Positions 55,201-64,000 of a DNA stretch of 64,000 nucleotides are shown one piece after another. Origin of the DNA: Nocardiopsis sp. ATB16-24. GTDB taxonomy: Bacteria > Actinomycetota > Actinomycetes > Streptosporangiales > Streptosporangiaceae. The DNA lies in assembly GCF_030271535.1 (NCBI RefSeq), contig NZ_JASCXJ010000008.1:145462-209461 (forward strand), in the 5' to 3' direction. Both the position numbers and the translations under genes were made by a program. Every line of letters begins with the position of its first letter. Position 1 is the stretch's first letter. The notes under the pieces were generated by a model. That model was not told the origin of the DNA. It ran no database searches and worked only from the letters and a program-made list of their open reading frames with translations.

Positions 55201-57114
55201 CAAGAGGAGCCGTTCACCGTCGTCGGCATCGGGGACATGTCCGGGGACGTGTTCGGCAACGGGATGCTGAGGTCCCAGAAGATCCGGTTGGTGGCCGCCT
55301 TCGACCACCGACACGTCTTCTTGGACCCCGACCCCGACCCGCACACCTCCTGGGTCGAGCGCAAGCGGCTGTTCGAGCTGCCCCGCAGCACGTGGGAGGA
55401 CTACGACCCGAAGCTGATCTCCGAGGGCGGTGGCGTGCATCCGCGTACGGCCAAGTCCGTGCCGATCACACCGCAGGTGCGCGCGGCACTGGGGTTGGCC
55501 GACGACGTGGAGCACCTCACCCCCGACCAGTTGATCCGCGCCGTGCTCAGCGCACCGGTGGACCTGCTGTGGAACGGCGGGATCGGCACCTACGTCAAGG
55601 CCGACGCCGAGACGCACGCCGAGGTGGGCGACAAGGCCAACGACCAGGTGCGGGTGAACGCCCGCGAACTGCGCGCCAAGGTGATCGGTGAGGGCGGGAA
55701 CCTGGGCATGACCCAGCGGGCCCGTATCGAGTACGCGCGAGAGGGAGGCCGGCTCAACGCCGACTTCATCGACAACTCCGCCGGTGTCGACACCTCCGAC
55801 CACGAGGTCAACATCAAGATCATGCTGGACCACCAGGTCCGGTCGGGGGAGTTGGACAAGGACGAGCGGGACCGGCTGTTCATCGACATGACGGACGAGG
55901 TCGCCGAGCTGGTCCTGGGCACCAACTACGCGCAGAACACCGTGCTGGCCGCCGCGCGCAAGCAGGACGACCAGATGCTGCACGTCCACAGCCGGTACAT
56001 GCGGTACCTGGAGCGGGCCGGCGTCCTCGACCGGGAGCAGGAGAACCTGCCCTCCGACAAGGCGGTCGCGGAACGTCGCACCACGGGTCAGGGTCTGACG
56101 AGTCCGGAGTTCGCGACACTGCTGTCGTACACCAAGATCGATCTCAAGGAGAAGATCAGCCTGTCCGACCTGGCGGACGACCCCTACCTGGCGGACACGC
56201 TGACCGAGTACTTCCCCACGCCGCTGCGTTCGGAGCGCTTCGCCAAGGCCGTGGCCTCCCACCCGCTGCGCAAGGAGATCATCGTCAACCAGGTCGTCAA
56301 CCGGATGGTGAACCGCTCGGGGGTGACCTTCGCCTTCCGGCTCAACGAGGAGCTGAGCTCCAGCGCCGCCGACATCACCCGTGCCTACCTGGTGGCCCAG
56401 GACGTCCTCCGACTGCAACAGTTCTGGGAGAGGGTGGAGGAGCTCGACCACCGGATCTCGGTGGACAGTCAGCTCGTCCTGCTGCTGGAGACGCGCAAGC
56501 TCGCGGAACGCGCCTCCCGGTGGTTGCTGCGCAACAGGACGTTCCCCTTCGACATCAGCAGCGAGATCGGCTACTTCGCCGAAGGAGTGGGGGAGATCCT
56601 GCCCGGGCTCGTCGAACTGTTGCGGGGGCGGGACAAGGAGGCCTTCGTCGAGCGCCGCGACCGCTACAGGTCGATGGGCGTACCGACCGACCTGGCCGAG
56701 CAGGTCGCCGTGATGGTGCCCGCCTACTCCACCCTGGACCTGGTGGAGATCGCCCAGCGCACGGAACGCCCCGTGGAGAAGGTCGCCGAGCTGTACTTCG
56801 AGCTGGCCGACCGGCTCAACATCAGCTGGTGGCGTGAGCGGATCATCGACCTGCCGCGTGACGACCGTTGGAGCACCACGGCACGGGCCTCCCTGCGCGA
56901 CGACCTGTACGCCGCGCACGCCGACCTGACGGCGCGGGTACTGGAGAGCGGTCCGGAGAAGGACCCCGCGGAGCTGATCGCGGCGTGGATGGAGCGGAAC
57001 CGGGAGCAGGTGGAGCGCGCCGGGATCACCCTGTCGGAGATCCAGGAGCACGAGCGCTTCGACCTGGCCACGCTGTCCGTGGCCCTGCGGTCCTTCCGCA
57101 GCCTGGTCGACTGA
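52246..57114 (+). CDS. gdh: NAD-dependent glutamate dehydrogenase, large (180 kDa) type
   Basis: 1622 residues from ATG at 52246. It oxidises glutamate to 2-oxoglutarate and ammonia with NAD+. The large type has regulatory ACT-like and helical parts in the N-terminal 700 residues (for example [21 protein letters not shown]) and a Glu/Leu/Phe/Val dehydrogenase core at about 740-1230: [44 protein letters not shown] (Lys860 region), [16 protein letters not shown] and [19 protein letters not shown]. The C-terminal helical part completes the length. It is the usual actinobacterial catabolic GDH, possibly controlled by Ser/Thr-kinase-linked GarA-type regulators; a GarA gene is not here. Confidence 0.97.
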   Translation: MSGQSDVHLRKLLSDAAAEWSPKGDISPEEADAVRNFLPVYYRHTDPEEINGRSPEQICGAAQAHHAFGAQRSLGRAKVRAYTPDAEREGREQPTSVVEIVTDNAPFLVSSVTMALVDLGIGVRLVIHPQMTVGRDLEGRLRQMDPEGGDEKLLPVEESWIRVEIDPQSAPERFAEITTRLEGVLDDVRYVDEDADKMRDRAVRIADELVADPDRLVAGGVDPREIDESVDFLRWTAENNFTLMGYREYSLVKNEDGDDFLRPDPGSGLGILRMDSSTSNGSAALPPEIRAKAREPYVLVLTKANSRSTVHRPKYLDYVGVKKFDAQGNIVGERRFLGLYTSQANTTSISRIPIMRRKQAEVLALAGFEADSYDGRDLIELLETFPREELLQIPVGELYNIVRGVLRLRERRGTKLFMRRDPYGGRYMSCFVYMPRDQYSTRVRLDIQRVLAEAFHGATMDHNVLIGSAPLARLYLVARARHGQTLADIDQVALEEKVRQAARSWSVDFEEALTEAFGPARATELKDRYAGGLTETYKVDNTPATAISDIAELEGLIARTDPEKLHGESSAVLYQAEGDEPGCHRFRLYRIGEPITLSRVMPVLENLGVEVVDEWPYDITVRDVGRVWIYDFGLGRIAEAGLAPERLKTLFEETFDASWRDLAESDRFNALVVRAGLDWRQLTVLRAYAKYLRQAGSTFTPDYLADVLAANVGIANLLVELFEVRFDPDQPDEGRAERIDALTRKVESELESVASLDHDRILRSFLAAIGATLRTNYYQGRPYLVFKLDPQRIPDMPQPCPKLEMYVYSPRVEGVHLRFGRVARGGLRWSDRLEDFRTEVLGLVKAQMVKNSVIVPNGAKGGFVCKRLPQNGTREEVMAEVVSCYKQFISGLLDVTDNLVDDRVVHPERTVLHDGEDSYMVVAADKGTATFSDIANSISIERGFWLGDAFASGGSVGYDHKGMGITARGAWESVRYHFREMGVNVQEEPFTVVGIGDMSGDVFGNGMLRSQKIRLVAAFDHRHVFLDPDPDPHTSWVERKRLFELPRSTWEDYDPKLISEGGGVHPRTAKSVPITPQVRAALGLADDVEHLTPDQLIRAVLSAPVDLLWNGGIGTYVKADAETHAEVGDKANDQVRVNARELRAKVIGEGGNLGMTQRARIEYAREGGRLNADFIDNSAGVDTSDHEVNIKIMLDHQVRSGELDKDERDRLFIDMTDEVAELVLGTNYAQNTVLAAARKQDDQMLHVHSRYMRYLERAGVLDREQENLPSDKAVAERRTTGQGLTSPEFATLLSYTKIDLKEKISLSDLADDPYLADTLTEYFPTPLRSERFAKAVASHPLRKEIIVNQVVNRMVNRSGVTFAFRLNEELSSSAADITRAYLVAQDVLRLQQFWERVEELDHRISVDSQLVLLLETRKLAERASRWLLRNRTFPFDISSEIGYFAEGVGEILPGLVELLRGRDKEAFVERRDRYRSMGVPTDLAEQVAVMVPAYSTLDLVEIAQRTERPVEKVAELYFELADRLNISWWRERIIDLPRDDRWSTTARASLRDDLYAAHADLTARVLESGPEKDPAELIAAWMERNREQVERAGITLSEIQEHERFDLATLSVALRSFRSLVD

Positions 57115-57138
57115 CCCTCGCCGACCCACGGTGACACG

Positions 57139-57168
57139 ACGGGCTCCGCGCTTGGGCGCGGGGCCCGT
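57139..57168 (+). terminator. Terminator after gdh
   Basis: 13-bp stem ACGGGCTCCGCGC / GCGCGGGGCCCGT (one G-T pair) with a 4-nt loop, 24 nt beyond the gdh stop, ending TTCCG. Confidence 0.65.
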
Positions 57169-57256
57169 TCCGCCTGGTGGGAGGCGGGCGTCCCGTCGTG
57201 GGCGGCGCCGCGCCCCGGTGCTCTTCGGCCGGGCGATGCGTCCGCGTCCTGGGCCC

Positions 57257-57262
57257 TACACT
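57257..57262 (+). promoter_or_regulatory. Candidate -10 of prfB (leaderless transcript)
   Basis: TACACT ends 6 nt before the GTG start, so RNA synthesis would begin at or next to the start codon. No ribosome site precedes the GTG, which agrees with a leaderless mRNA. No clear -35. Confidence 0.45.
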
Positions 57263-57268
57263 GGGTCC

Positions 57269-58387
<1,119 letters not shown>

Positions 58388-58721
58388 GGGCGCACCCCAC
58401 CACGGGAAGGGCACGCCCCGTGGCTCCACGGGCGCCCCAGGTGATTGTGTTGGGGCGCGTGCGATGGTTGTATCCCAATGGTGATGCTTGCGACTCCGCA
58501 GTTTTACCGAAACCGATATATGTGAAAGTTATCGTTGGTTGACACCTCCGATATGCTCGGGGCTGCTGTCCGATGGTGGCACCTTCAGGGCGTGACGAGA
58601 CCTGGACAATCCGGGCCGCTCCCCCCTCTAAACTGTCGGTTGGCCCCACGGCCGTTACGATCCCGCGCGGAGAGCCCTCCACGGCGGATGCCCACACCTT
58701 CGAGAACCTTGTGATGCTCCT
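58388..58721. other. Intergenic region upstream of ftsE
   Basis: 334 bp without a gene. Stem GCGCCCCA/TGGGGCGC (58432-58458) may end prfB. The AT-richer patch 58490-58560 includes TTGACA at 58539-58544 within GGTTGACACCTCCG, a 14-mer found again before manB (17156-17169). TAAACT near 58629 could be a -10 for ftsE. Confidence 0.4.
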
Positions 58722-59411
58722 GTGATCCACTTCGAAAACGTCACCAAGGTCTACCCGACCCAGAACCGCCCCGCGCTCGACGGCGTTTCCATTGACGTAG
58801 ACAAGGGTGAGTTCGTCTTCCTCGTCGGCCCGTCCGGCTCGGGGAAATCGACCTTCCTTCGTCTGGTGCTCAAGGAGGAGAAGCCCAACAAGGGACGCGT
58901 CCACGTCGCGGGCAAGGACCTGGCGCGTCTGTCGAACTGGAAGGTCCCGCACCTGCGACGCCGCATCGGCTGTGTCTTCCAGGACTTCCGGCTGCTGCCG
59001 AACAAGAACGTCTTCGAGAACGTCGCCTTCGCGCTGGAGGTCATCGGCAAACCCCGCCGTTTCATCCGCAAGGTCGTTCCCGAGGTCGTCGAACTCGTCG
59101 GCCTGGAGGGCAAGGCCGCGCGGATGCCCAACGAACTCTCCGGTGGTGAGCAGCAGCGCGTCGCGATCGCCCGTGCCTTCGTCAACCGCCCGCAGATCCT
59201 GCTGGCCGACGAGCCCACCGGGAACATCGACCCCGCGACCTCCATCGGCATCATGAAGGTGCTGGACCGCATCAACCGCACGGGTACCACGGTCGTCATG
59301 GCGACACATGATGCCGCCATCGTCGACTCGATGCGCAAGCGCGTGATCGAACTCGAAGAGGGCCTGGTAGTGCGCGACCAGACGCGCGGCGTCTACGGCC
59401 AGGCGTACTGA
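58722..59411 (+). CDS. ftsE: FtsE: cell division ABC-type ATPase
   Basis: 229 residues from GTG at 58722. Walker A is GPSGSGKST (36-44), the signature is [17 protein letters not shown], Walker B is [13 protein letters not shown] and the His switch is VVMATHD. FtsE pairs with FtsX at the division site and drives peptidoglycan hydrolase activity (RipC in mycobacteria) rather than transport. It is followed by ftsX after 58 nt. Confidence 0.97.
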   Translation: MIHFENVTKVYPTQNRPALDGVSIDVDKGEFVFLVGPSGSGKSTFLRLVLKEEKPNKGRVHVAGKDLARLSNWKVPHLRRRIGCVFQDFRLLPNKNVFENVAFALEVIGKPRRFIRKVVPEVVELVGLEGKAARMPNELSGGEQQRVAIARAFVNRPQILLADEPTGNIDPATSIGIMKVLDRINRTGTTVVMATHDAAIVDSMRKRVIELEEGLVVRDQTRGVYGQAY

Positions 59412-59469
59412 CCTCCTTGCCGCGAGGACCGGCGCGGCAAAGCCCCGAAGGATGGACCTTTAACAGATC

Positions 59470-60381
59470 ATGCGAGCACAATTCGTTCTCTCCGAGACGT
59501 GGATCGGCCTTCGTCGCAACCTGACGATGACCATCGCGGTCATCACGACGGTGGCCATCTCACTGACCTTGTTCGGCGCCGGTCTACTGGTCAACCAGCA
59601 GGTCTCCGAGATGCGCAACTACTGGGACGAGCGGATCACGCTCACCATCTACATGTGCAACGAGATCTCTCCGACCCAGACCTGTCAGGAGAACGGCCCG
59701 GCCGACGCCGACGACCGCCAGGAACTCGAGGACACCCTGAACGGTCTCGACCAGGTCGCCGACTACAACTACCTCACCGCGGCCGAGGCATGGCAGGACT
59801 TCCAGGACCGGCTCGGTTCCTCCAACGAGGCACTGGCCAACGCCGCGCAGGAAGGTGACATCCCGGACAACTACCGGGTCCAGCTCACCGACCCCAGCTA
59901 CTACGACACCGTGCGCAACGCGGTCGAGGGCTCCCCGGGCGTCGACACGGTCTCCGACGACCAGCGTGTGCTCGAACAGTTCTTCGGTCTCCTGGACGGC
60001 CTGCGCGCGGCCGCACTGGTGCTGGCCGGCGTACAGTTGGCCGCCGCCGCGCTGCTGATCGGCAACACCATCCGACTGTCGGCCTACAGCCGCCGCAGGG
60101 AGACCGGCATCATGCGGTTGGTCGGTGCGTCGAACTTCTACATCCAGCTCCCCTTCCTTCTGGAGGGCGCGGTCGCGGGCCTCGTCGGTGGCCTGATCGC
60201 CTCCGGGTTCATCGTGGCCACCAGGTTCACGCTGCTCACCCAGATCGAGGACTGGTTCCAGTTCGACGTGGCACTGGGCACGGGCGCGCTGCTGTACGTC
60301 ATCGGAGTCTCGGTGATCCTCGGTGTGCTGCTGTGCACCATCACCTCGTTCCTCACCCTGCGTCGCTACCTCAAGATCTGA
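59470..60381 (+). CDS. ftsX: FtsX: cell division membrane protein
   Basis: 303 residues from ATG at 59470. The first helix (MTIAVITTVAISLTLFGAGLLV) is followed by an outer domain (about 45-170) holding a CNEISPTQTC pair of cysteines, then three helices with the family block YSRRRETGIMRLVGASNFYIQLPFLLEGAVAGLVGG. It relays FtsE ATP use to periplasmic cell-wall hydrolases. In Streptomyces a carboxy-terminal protease gene often stands between ftsX and smpB; here it is absent and smpB follows after 73 nt. Confidence 0.96.
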   Translation: MRAQFVLSETWIGLRRNLTMTIAVITTVAISLTLFGAGLLVNQQVSEMRNYWDERITLTIYMCNEISPTQTCQENGPADADDRQELEDTLNGLDQVADYNYLTAAEAWQDFQDRLGSSNEALANAAQEGDIPDNYRVQLTDPSYYDTVRNAVEGSPGVDTVSDDQRVLEQFFGLLDGLRAAALVLAGVQLAAAALLIGNTIRLSAYSRRRETGIMRLVGASNFYIQLPFLLEGAVAGLVGGLIASGFIVATRFTLLTQIEDWFQFDVALGTGALLYVIGVSVILGVLLCTITSFLTLRRYLKI

Positions 60382-60454
60382 CGGGGTCGCCAGGGCGGGA
60401 GGACTCGTTCACCGGGGGGCCTCGTGCCCCCCGGACGTATGAAGGGACACACCT

Positions 60455-60919
60455 GTGGCACGGGAAACCGGGCGCAAGCTCATCGCGCGGAATCGACGGG
60501 CCCGGCACGACTACCACATCGACGAGACCTACGAGGCGGGTCTGGTCCTGACCGGTACCGAGGTCAAGTCGCTCAGACAGGGTAGGGCCTCGCTCGTGGA
60601 CGGCTTCGCGCACATCAGCGATGGCGAGGTGTGGCTGGAGAACGTGCACATCCCGGAATACTCCCAAGGCACCTGGACAAACCACGCAGCCCGGCGATCG
60701 CGTAAGCTACTCCTGCACCGCGAGCAGATCTCCCGGCTGATCGGTAAGACCCGAGAGCCCGGCCGCACGCTCGTCCCTCTGTCGCTGTACTTCAGTGACG
60801 GTCGGGCCAAGGTCGAGATCGCTCTGGCCCGCGGTAAGCGTGAGTACGACAAGCGCCACGACATCGCCGAGCGCGAAGCGAAGCGGGACATGGAACGCGC
60901 GCTCCGCCGTCGCCGATGA
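60455..60919 (+). CDS. smpB: SmpB: tmRNA-binding protein
   Basis: 154 residues from GTG at 60455. Typical blocks are [64 protein letters not shown] and the basic C-terminal tail [27 protein letters not shown] that enters the mRNA channel. It brings alanylated tmRNA to stalled ribosomes. The tmRNA gene lies 2.4 kb downstream, beyond one gene. Its stop overlaps an ATG of the next frame. Confidence 0.97.
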   Translation: MARETGRKLIARNRRARHDYHIDETYEAGLVLTGTEVKSLRQGRASLVDGFAHISDGEVWLENVHIPEYSQGTWTNHAARRSRKLLLHREQISRLIGKTREPGRTLVPLSLYFSDGRAKVEIALARGKREYDKRHDIAEREAKRDMERALRRRR

Positions 60920-60942
60920 GGCGCCCGAAAGGAACACACACG

Positions 60943-62934
60943 GTGTCCCCCCGTCCCCTCGGCCGGATCACGGCCGCCGGCAGCGGCCTGCTCCTGGCCG
61001 CGACCTTGGCCGCGTGCACGCCGCACCCCAGCCCGGAAGTGGCGGTCAGGTCCTTCCTGCTCGCCTGGCAGGACGGGGAGCACGCGGAAGCCGCCACCTA
61101 CACCGACGGCGACCCCGAGCAGGTGGCGACCGCGCTCACCGACATGCGCGAACAGCTCGACCTGGCCTCCCTGCGGTTCGAACTCGGAAGGATCGACCGT
61201 GATGGCGACTCCGCCGAAGCCGAGTTCGGTGTGCACGCCGACCTGGGCATCGGTGACCCGACCTGGAGTTACACCGGTCGTATGCCCCTGGAGTGGGGCT
61301 CCGAGGGCTGGCGGATCTCCTGGTCGGCGAGCGTTCTGCATCCCGAACTGAGCGAGGACGAGCGGCTCGCGGTCAGCTACCAGAGCCAGGAGCGCGGCCA
61401 GATCCTCGACCGTGAGGGCGAGCCGTTGGTCACCGCCGACAAGGTGACGGCCTTCGGCGTGTACCCGGCGGAGATGGAGGACAAGGAGGCCGGGGTCACC
61501 CAGCTGGCCGAACTCCTCGACGAGGACCCCGACCCGCTGTTGAACCGGGTGCGTTCGGCGCCGCCCGAGCAGTTCCAGCCGCTCGTCCTCATGCGGGACT
61601 CCAGTGTGGACGGGAATCTGCTGGACGAGGTCCGCGGGATCTCCGGTGCGGACACGCAGGAGGTCGAGGTGAACTTGACCCCCGCGGTGGCGCCCTTCCT
61701 GCTGGGCGAGGTCGCGGGCACCTCCGAGCACAGGGTCTCCTCCCGGGTCCCGGGCGCCTATCAGGCCGGTGACACGGTCGGACTGAACGGACTACAGAAC
61801 ATCTTCCAGCACGAGCTGGCGGGTTCGGGTACCACCCAGGTGGTCTCCCTGGACGAGTCGGGCGAGATCACCGACGTCCTGGAGTCCTGGGAGGGCGATC
61901 GCAGCGGAGTCATCGACACGACGCTGGACACCGGTGTGCAGCGCGCCGCCGAACAGGCGCTGAGCCTACTGCCCGACGACGGCTATCTGGTGGCTGTGGA
62001 CAGCGCCACCGGCGAGATTCTGGCCGCGGCGAGCGCCTCTGACAGCACCGCCGACGACGGTGCCCTCACCGGCTCCTACGCGCCGGGCGGGACCTTCACC
62101 ATGGTGTCGGCCCTGGCCGCTCTGGAATCGGGCGAGGTCGACCCCGACAGCACGGTGCCCTGCGGTTACTCGACCGAGGTCGGCGGCCGGACCTTCGTCA
62201 ACCCGAGTGGCGGCTTCCTGTCGGGTGAGCCCGATCTGGCCCGCAACATCGCCTTCAGCTGCAACGTCGGGTTCGTGGACCTGGGGTCGAAGGTGGGACC
62301 CGAGGCCATCACCGACGCGGCCACGCGGCTCGGGATCGGCGCCGAATGGCAGCTTCCGGTTCCCTCGGGGACCGGCGAGGTCGCCATCGGCGGCGACGAC
62401 GAGGACGTGGCCTCCGCCATGATCGGTGAGCACGGTGTCCGGGTGAGCCCGTTGTCGATGGCGTTGGCCGTCGCGGCGATCGAGAGCGGCACCTGGCACG
62501 CGCCGACCCTGGTGAGCGGTGAGGGCTCCGACCCCCAGGGCGGAGCGGCGCTGGAGGAGGACCACCTGGAAGTGGTCCGACAGGGTCTGCGCGACGCGGT
62601 GACGAACCGGATGTCCCACCTGAGCCTCGTGGGGGGAGAGGTGCACGGGCAGGCGGCCAGGGTCGAGCAGGACGACACCTCCCTGCACTGGTTCGTCGGT
62701 TACCGGGACGGGGTGGCCTTCGCCGTGTTGGCCGAGGTGGAACCGGACATGACCCTGTGGTCGCAGTACGCGGTCGACGCGGCGAGTTCCTTCCTGACCT
62801 CGATGGTCAACGGTCTTCCCGTCGAGGAGACCGCTCCCACGGGAGTGCCCGAGGCACCCGATCCCCAGGCCTCGGCCGACGAGGTCGACCTGACCGAGGG
62901 CGGGGGGACGGGTACCGAGGAGACCGGCCGGTAG
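60943..62934 (+). CDS. Lipoprotein with MecA_N and penicillin-binding transpeptidase folds, catalytically dead (pseudoenzyme)
   Basis: 663 residues from GTG at 60943 (AAAGGA 8 nt upstream); an ATG at 60916 overlapping smpB is the alternative. The signal ends in the lipobox LAAC. Residues about 30-140 look like the NTF2-like MecA_N domain (EVAVRSFLLAWQDGEHAEAATYTDGDP), then a dimer region (RGQILDREGEPLV) and a transpeptidase fold. The three catalytic motifs are damaged: SxxK is Gly383-Thr-Phe-Thr386 in YAPGGTFTMVSA, and KTG is Val-His-Gly (567-569) before HWFVGYRDG; only SxN survives (Ser439-Cys-Asn441). The frame is intact and codon use normal, so it is a conserved pseudoenzyme rather than a decayed gene. 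It may bind penicillin-binding proteins or glycan. Confidence 0.9.
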   Translation: MSPRPLGRITAAGSGLLLAATLAACTPHPSPEVAVRSFLLAWQDGEHAEAATYTDGDPEQVATALTDMREQLDLASLRFELGRIDRDGDSAEAEFGVHADLGIGDPTWSYTGRMPLEWGSEGWRISWSASVLHPELSEDERLAVSYQSQERGQILDREGEPLVTADKVTAFGVYPAEMEDKEAGVTQLAELLDEDPDPLLNRVRSAPPEQFQPLVLMRDSSVDGNLLDEVRGISGADTQEVEVNLTPAVAPFLLGEVAGTSEHRVSSRVPGAYQAGDTVGLNGLQNIFQHELAGSGTTQVVSLDESGEITDVLESWEGDRSGVIDTTLDTGVQRAAEQALSLLPDDGYLVAVDSATGEILAAASASDSTADDGALTGSYAPGGTFTMVSALAALESGEVDPDSTVPCGYSTEVGGRTFVNPSGGFLSGEPDLARNIAFSCNVGFVDLGSKVGPEAITDAATRLGIGAEWQLPVPSGTGEVAIGGDDEDVASAMIGEHGVRVSPLSMALAVAAIESGTWHAPTLVSGEGSDPQGGAALEEDHLEVVRQGLRDAVTNRMSHLSLVGGEVHGQAARVEQDDTSLHWFVGYRDGVAFAVLAEVEPDMTLWSQYAVDAASSFLTSMVNGLPVEETAPTGVPEAPDPQASADEVDLTEGGGTGTEETGR

Positions 62935-62981
62935 TCCGCGGGTTGAGGGGATCGGTCACCGTTCCCTCCGGAGAAGGCAAA

Positions 62982-63017
62982 GAACCCGCCCTCGGGCAAC
63001 CACCCGGGGGCGGGTTC
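62982..63017 (+). terminator. Terminator after the PBP-like gene
   Basis: 10-bp stem GAACCCGCCC / GGGCGGGTTC with an inner GGG/CCC helix, 47 nt past the stop, followed by GCGTCTTCCCC. Confidence 0.65.
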
Positions 63018-63230
63018 GCGTCTTCCCCTATGCCTGGCCCGCGACAGGGGGTAGCGGACCAGCGTGAGGGACAGGACCTCATCTCGGGGGAGATCCTGTC
63101 GTTTCCCAAGGTCGGCCCGACCCTGCCGACCGCCCCCGCGGGACGCGTCGACCGCCTCTTGCGTCCGCGCCCGCGGGGGTTTCTCCCCCTCCAGGCCACA
63201 CGGATCCGTTTCCGTCACCCGGGAATGAGC

Positions 63231-63260
63231 TTGGCCCCCGAACTGTTCAAGAGGTAGAGT
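63231..63260 (+). promoter_or_regulatory. Predicted ssrA promoter
   Basis: TTGGCC (63231-63236), an 18-bp spacer and TAGAGT (63255-63260), about 75 nt before the mature tmRNA 5' end. Confidence 0.55.
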
Positions 63261-63334
63261 GACGAACGCGCGAGCGTTCGCCGCTCGCATGTCGGTCGCC
63301 CCGCCCCGGTGGGGAGGACCGTGAAAATTCCACA

Positions 63335-63704
63335 GGGGGTGATCGGTTTCGACTTCGGTAGTCGTTCCAGGGGAAGCGGGTCGAGGGTTGCGTTTGTGAC
63401 CTCGTTAATCCTGCATTCGCATAAACACAAGTGCCAATTCCAAGCGCACTGAGTTCGCTCTCGCTGCCTAAGCGATAGCGTCTCTGTCGGCCTGGGCTCG
63501 TCATCGGCCCAGATCCCGGCATCGTTCAGATGACTCACCGCTCAGATCAGGCCACGGGGCCTGAGCGGGACATTCACGTGGCTGGGCCTGTCAGCGATGT
63601 GTTCGTGCAAGCGCTGAGGTCGAGGAGAACGACAGCACGAATCTGCACCCGGAGAAGCCCTGGCTCGGTGCCGAAGGACGCGGGTTCGATTCCCGCCACC
63701 TCCA
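63335..63704 (+). ncRNA. ssrA: tmRNA (ssrA), tag peptide ANSKRTEFALAA
   Basis: About 370 nt. The 5' end GGGGGTGATCGGTTTCGACTTCG and the 3' end GGTTCGATTCCCGCCACCTCCA form the tRNA-like domain: the acceptor helix is GGGGGTG with CACCTCC (one G-U), and the T-loop GGTTCGATTCC is standard. The mRNA-like part runs 63433-63471: GCC AAT TCC AAG CGC ACT, then GAG TTC GCT CTC GCT GCC TAA, giving ANSKRTEFALAA, the ClpX/ClpA-degron ending in LAA. CCA is not encoded after the discriminator A. It frees stalled ribosomes with SmpB and tags the nascent chain for proteolysis. Confidence 0.96.
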
Positions 63705-63711
63705 CTCGAAC

Positions 63712-63764
63712 AACGGACGCCCCTGTCCGGGAGACCGCCGGTCTCCCGGACAGGGGCGTCCGTT
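63712..63764 (+). terminator. ssrA terminator
   Basis: Perfect 25-bp inverted repeat with a 3-nt loop (63712-63736 and 63740-63764, core CCCCTGTCCGGGAGACC), starting 7 nt after the tmRNA end, followed by CGTTTCCG. Confidence 0.85.
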
Positions 63765-64000
63765 CGTTTCCGTCCGCCTTCGTGCCCGGCCCGGCGTCCC
63801 CATCCGAGCCGCCGACGCGCCTCACGTCCTCCCCCGACCGCCTTCGGGCGCCTCTTCGCGTACCGCCGGGTGCGAGGGGAGAGGGAGCGGCGGGCGCCGT
63901 CGCACGTGGCCGAGGCGGGCGCCGCCGCGCGCGGTCGACGCGGGCCCTGCGGTGTCCGACCGGTGCGGGGGCCGGCCCCTCGCGGGGCCTCCGGCCGGTC
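63765..64000. other. Unassigned tail of the window
   Basis: 236 bp of very GC-rich sequence after the ssrA terminator. I see no gene, tRNA or convincing promoter; a gene may start or end beyond the window edge. Confidence 0.4.

Larger units (their letters stand above)
62935..63334. other. Intergenic region between the PBP-like gene and ssrA
   Basis: 400 bp. It holds a terminator (62982-63017), then about 210 bp with nothing recognisable, then the ssrA promoter (63231-63260) and a pre-tmRNA leader of roughly 65 nt that would be trimmed. Confidence 0.5.

Noticed and set aside
60943..62934. Reading the PBP-like gene as a decayed pseudogene
   Set aside because: No stop, frameshift or truncation; signal peptide, domain order and codon use are intact, so only catalysis seems lost.

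Overview
This 64 kb window is high-GC DNA with dense, GC-rich coding frames, many GTG starts and strong actinobacterial markers: WhiB, MtrA/MtrB/LpqB, a fused FO synthase FbiC with a bifunctional FbiB, DasR, a very large NAD-glutamate dehydrogenase, and DUF3499/DUF5719 proteins. The tmRNA tag reads ANSKRTEFALAA, which I recall as the tag of Thermobifida. A member of the Nocardiopsaceae (Nocardiopsis, Thermobifida or Streptomonospora type) is therefore the best guess. It looks like conserved chromosomal core DNA. I see no insertion sequence, prophage, CRISPR array or tRNA.

Layout. 1-8.7 kb: end of a glycosyltransferase gene, a flippase-like membrane protein, and the coenzyme F420 genes fbiC and fbiBA with a secreted GH18 chitinase between them. 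8.9-10.4 kb: a four-helix membrane protein with a long Tyr/Gln/Gly repeat tail. 10.6-18.9 kb: whiB, a giant membrane GT2 glycosyltransferase, DUF5719, a degenerate zincin, DUF3499, manB and a Trm112-like protein (cell envelope sugars and development). 19-22 kb: a membrane Ser/Thr kinase, an unknown protein and a MerR regulator. 22.2-25.2 kb: two different S-adenosylhomocysteine hydrolase genes in tandem. 25.2-33 kb: RDD, SpoIIM, DUF58, MoxR, DUF4350, DUF4129 and a GPDPase-type membrane protein, largely coupled by 1-4 nt overlaps. 33.4-38.7 kb: mtrA-mtrB-lpqB and comFC. 39.4-44.3 kb: hpf, a small membrane protein and secA.

44.5-49.6 kb is an amino-sugar island: dasR, a two-SIS-domain GlcN-6-P isomerase/deaminase-like gene, PTS IIB, PTS IIA and a lipoprotein NagZ-like GH3. 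An extended double dre-like operator lies between dasR and the SIS gene. With the chitinase at 5-6 kb it outlines a chitin/GlcNAc route, but no PTS IIC permease is encoded here. 49.8-51.9 kb: two HAD hydrolases around a DUF6912 protein. 52.2-57.1 kb: gdh. 57.3-63.8 kb: prfB, ftsE, ftsX, smpB, a penicillin-binding-protein homologue that has lost its catalytic motifs, and the ssrA tmRNA gene.

The observations most worth a second look are the catalytically dead PBP homologue between smpB and ssrA, the FUS-like Tyr/Gln repeat tail of the protein at 8.9 kb, the adjacent bacterial-type and archaeal-type SAH hydrolases, the overlapping dre operator, and the long structured-looking non-coding region upstream of hpf.
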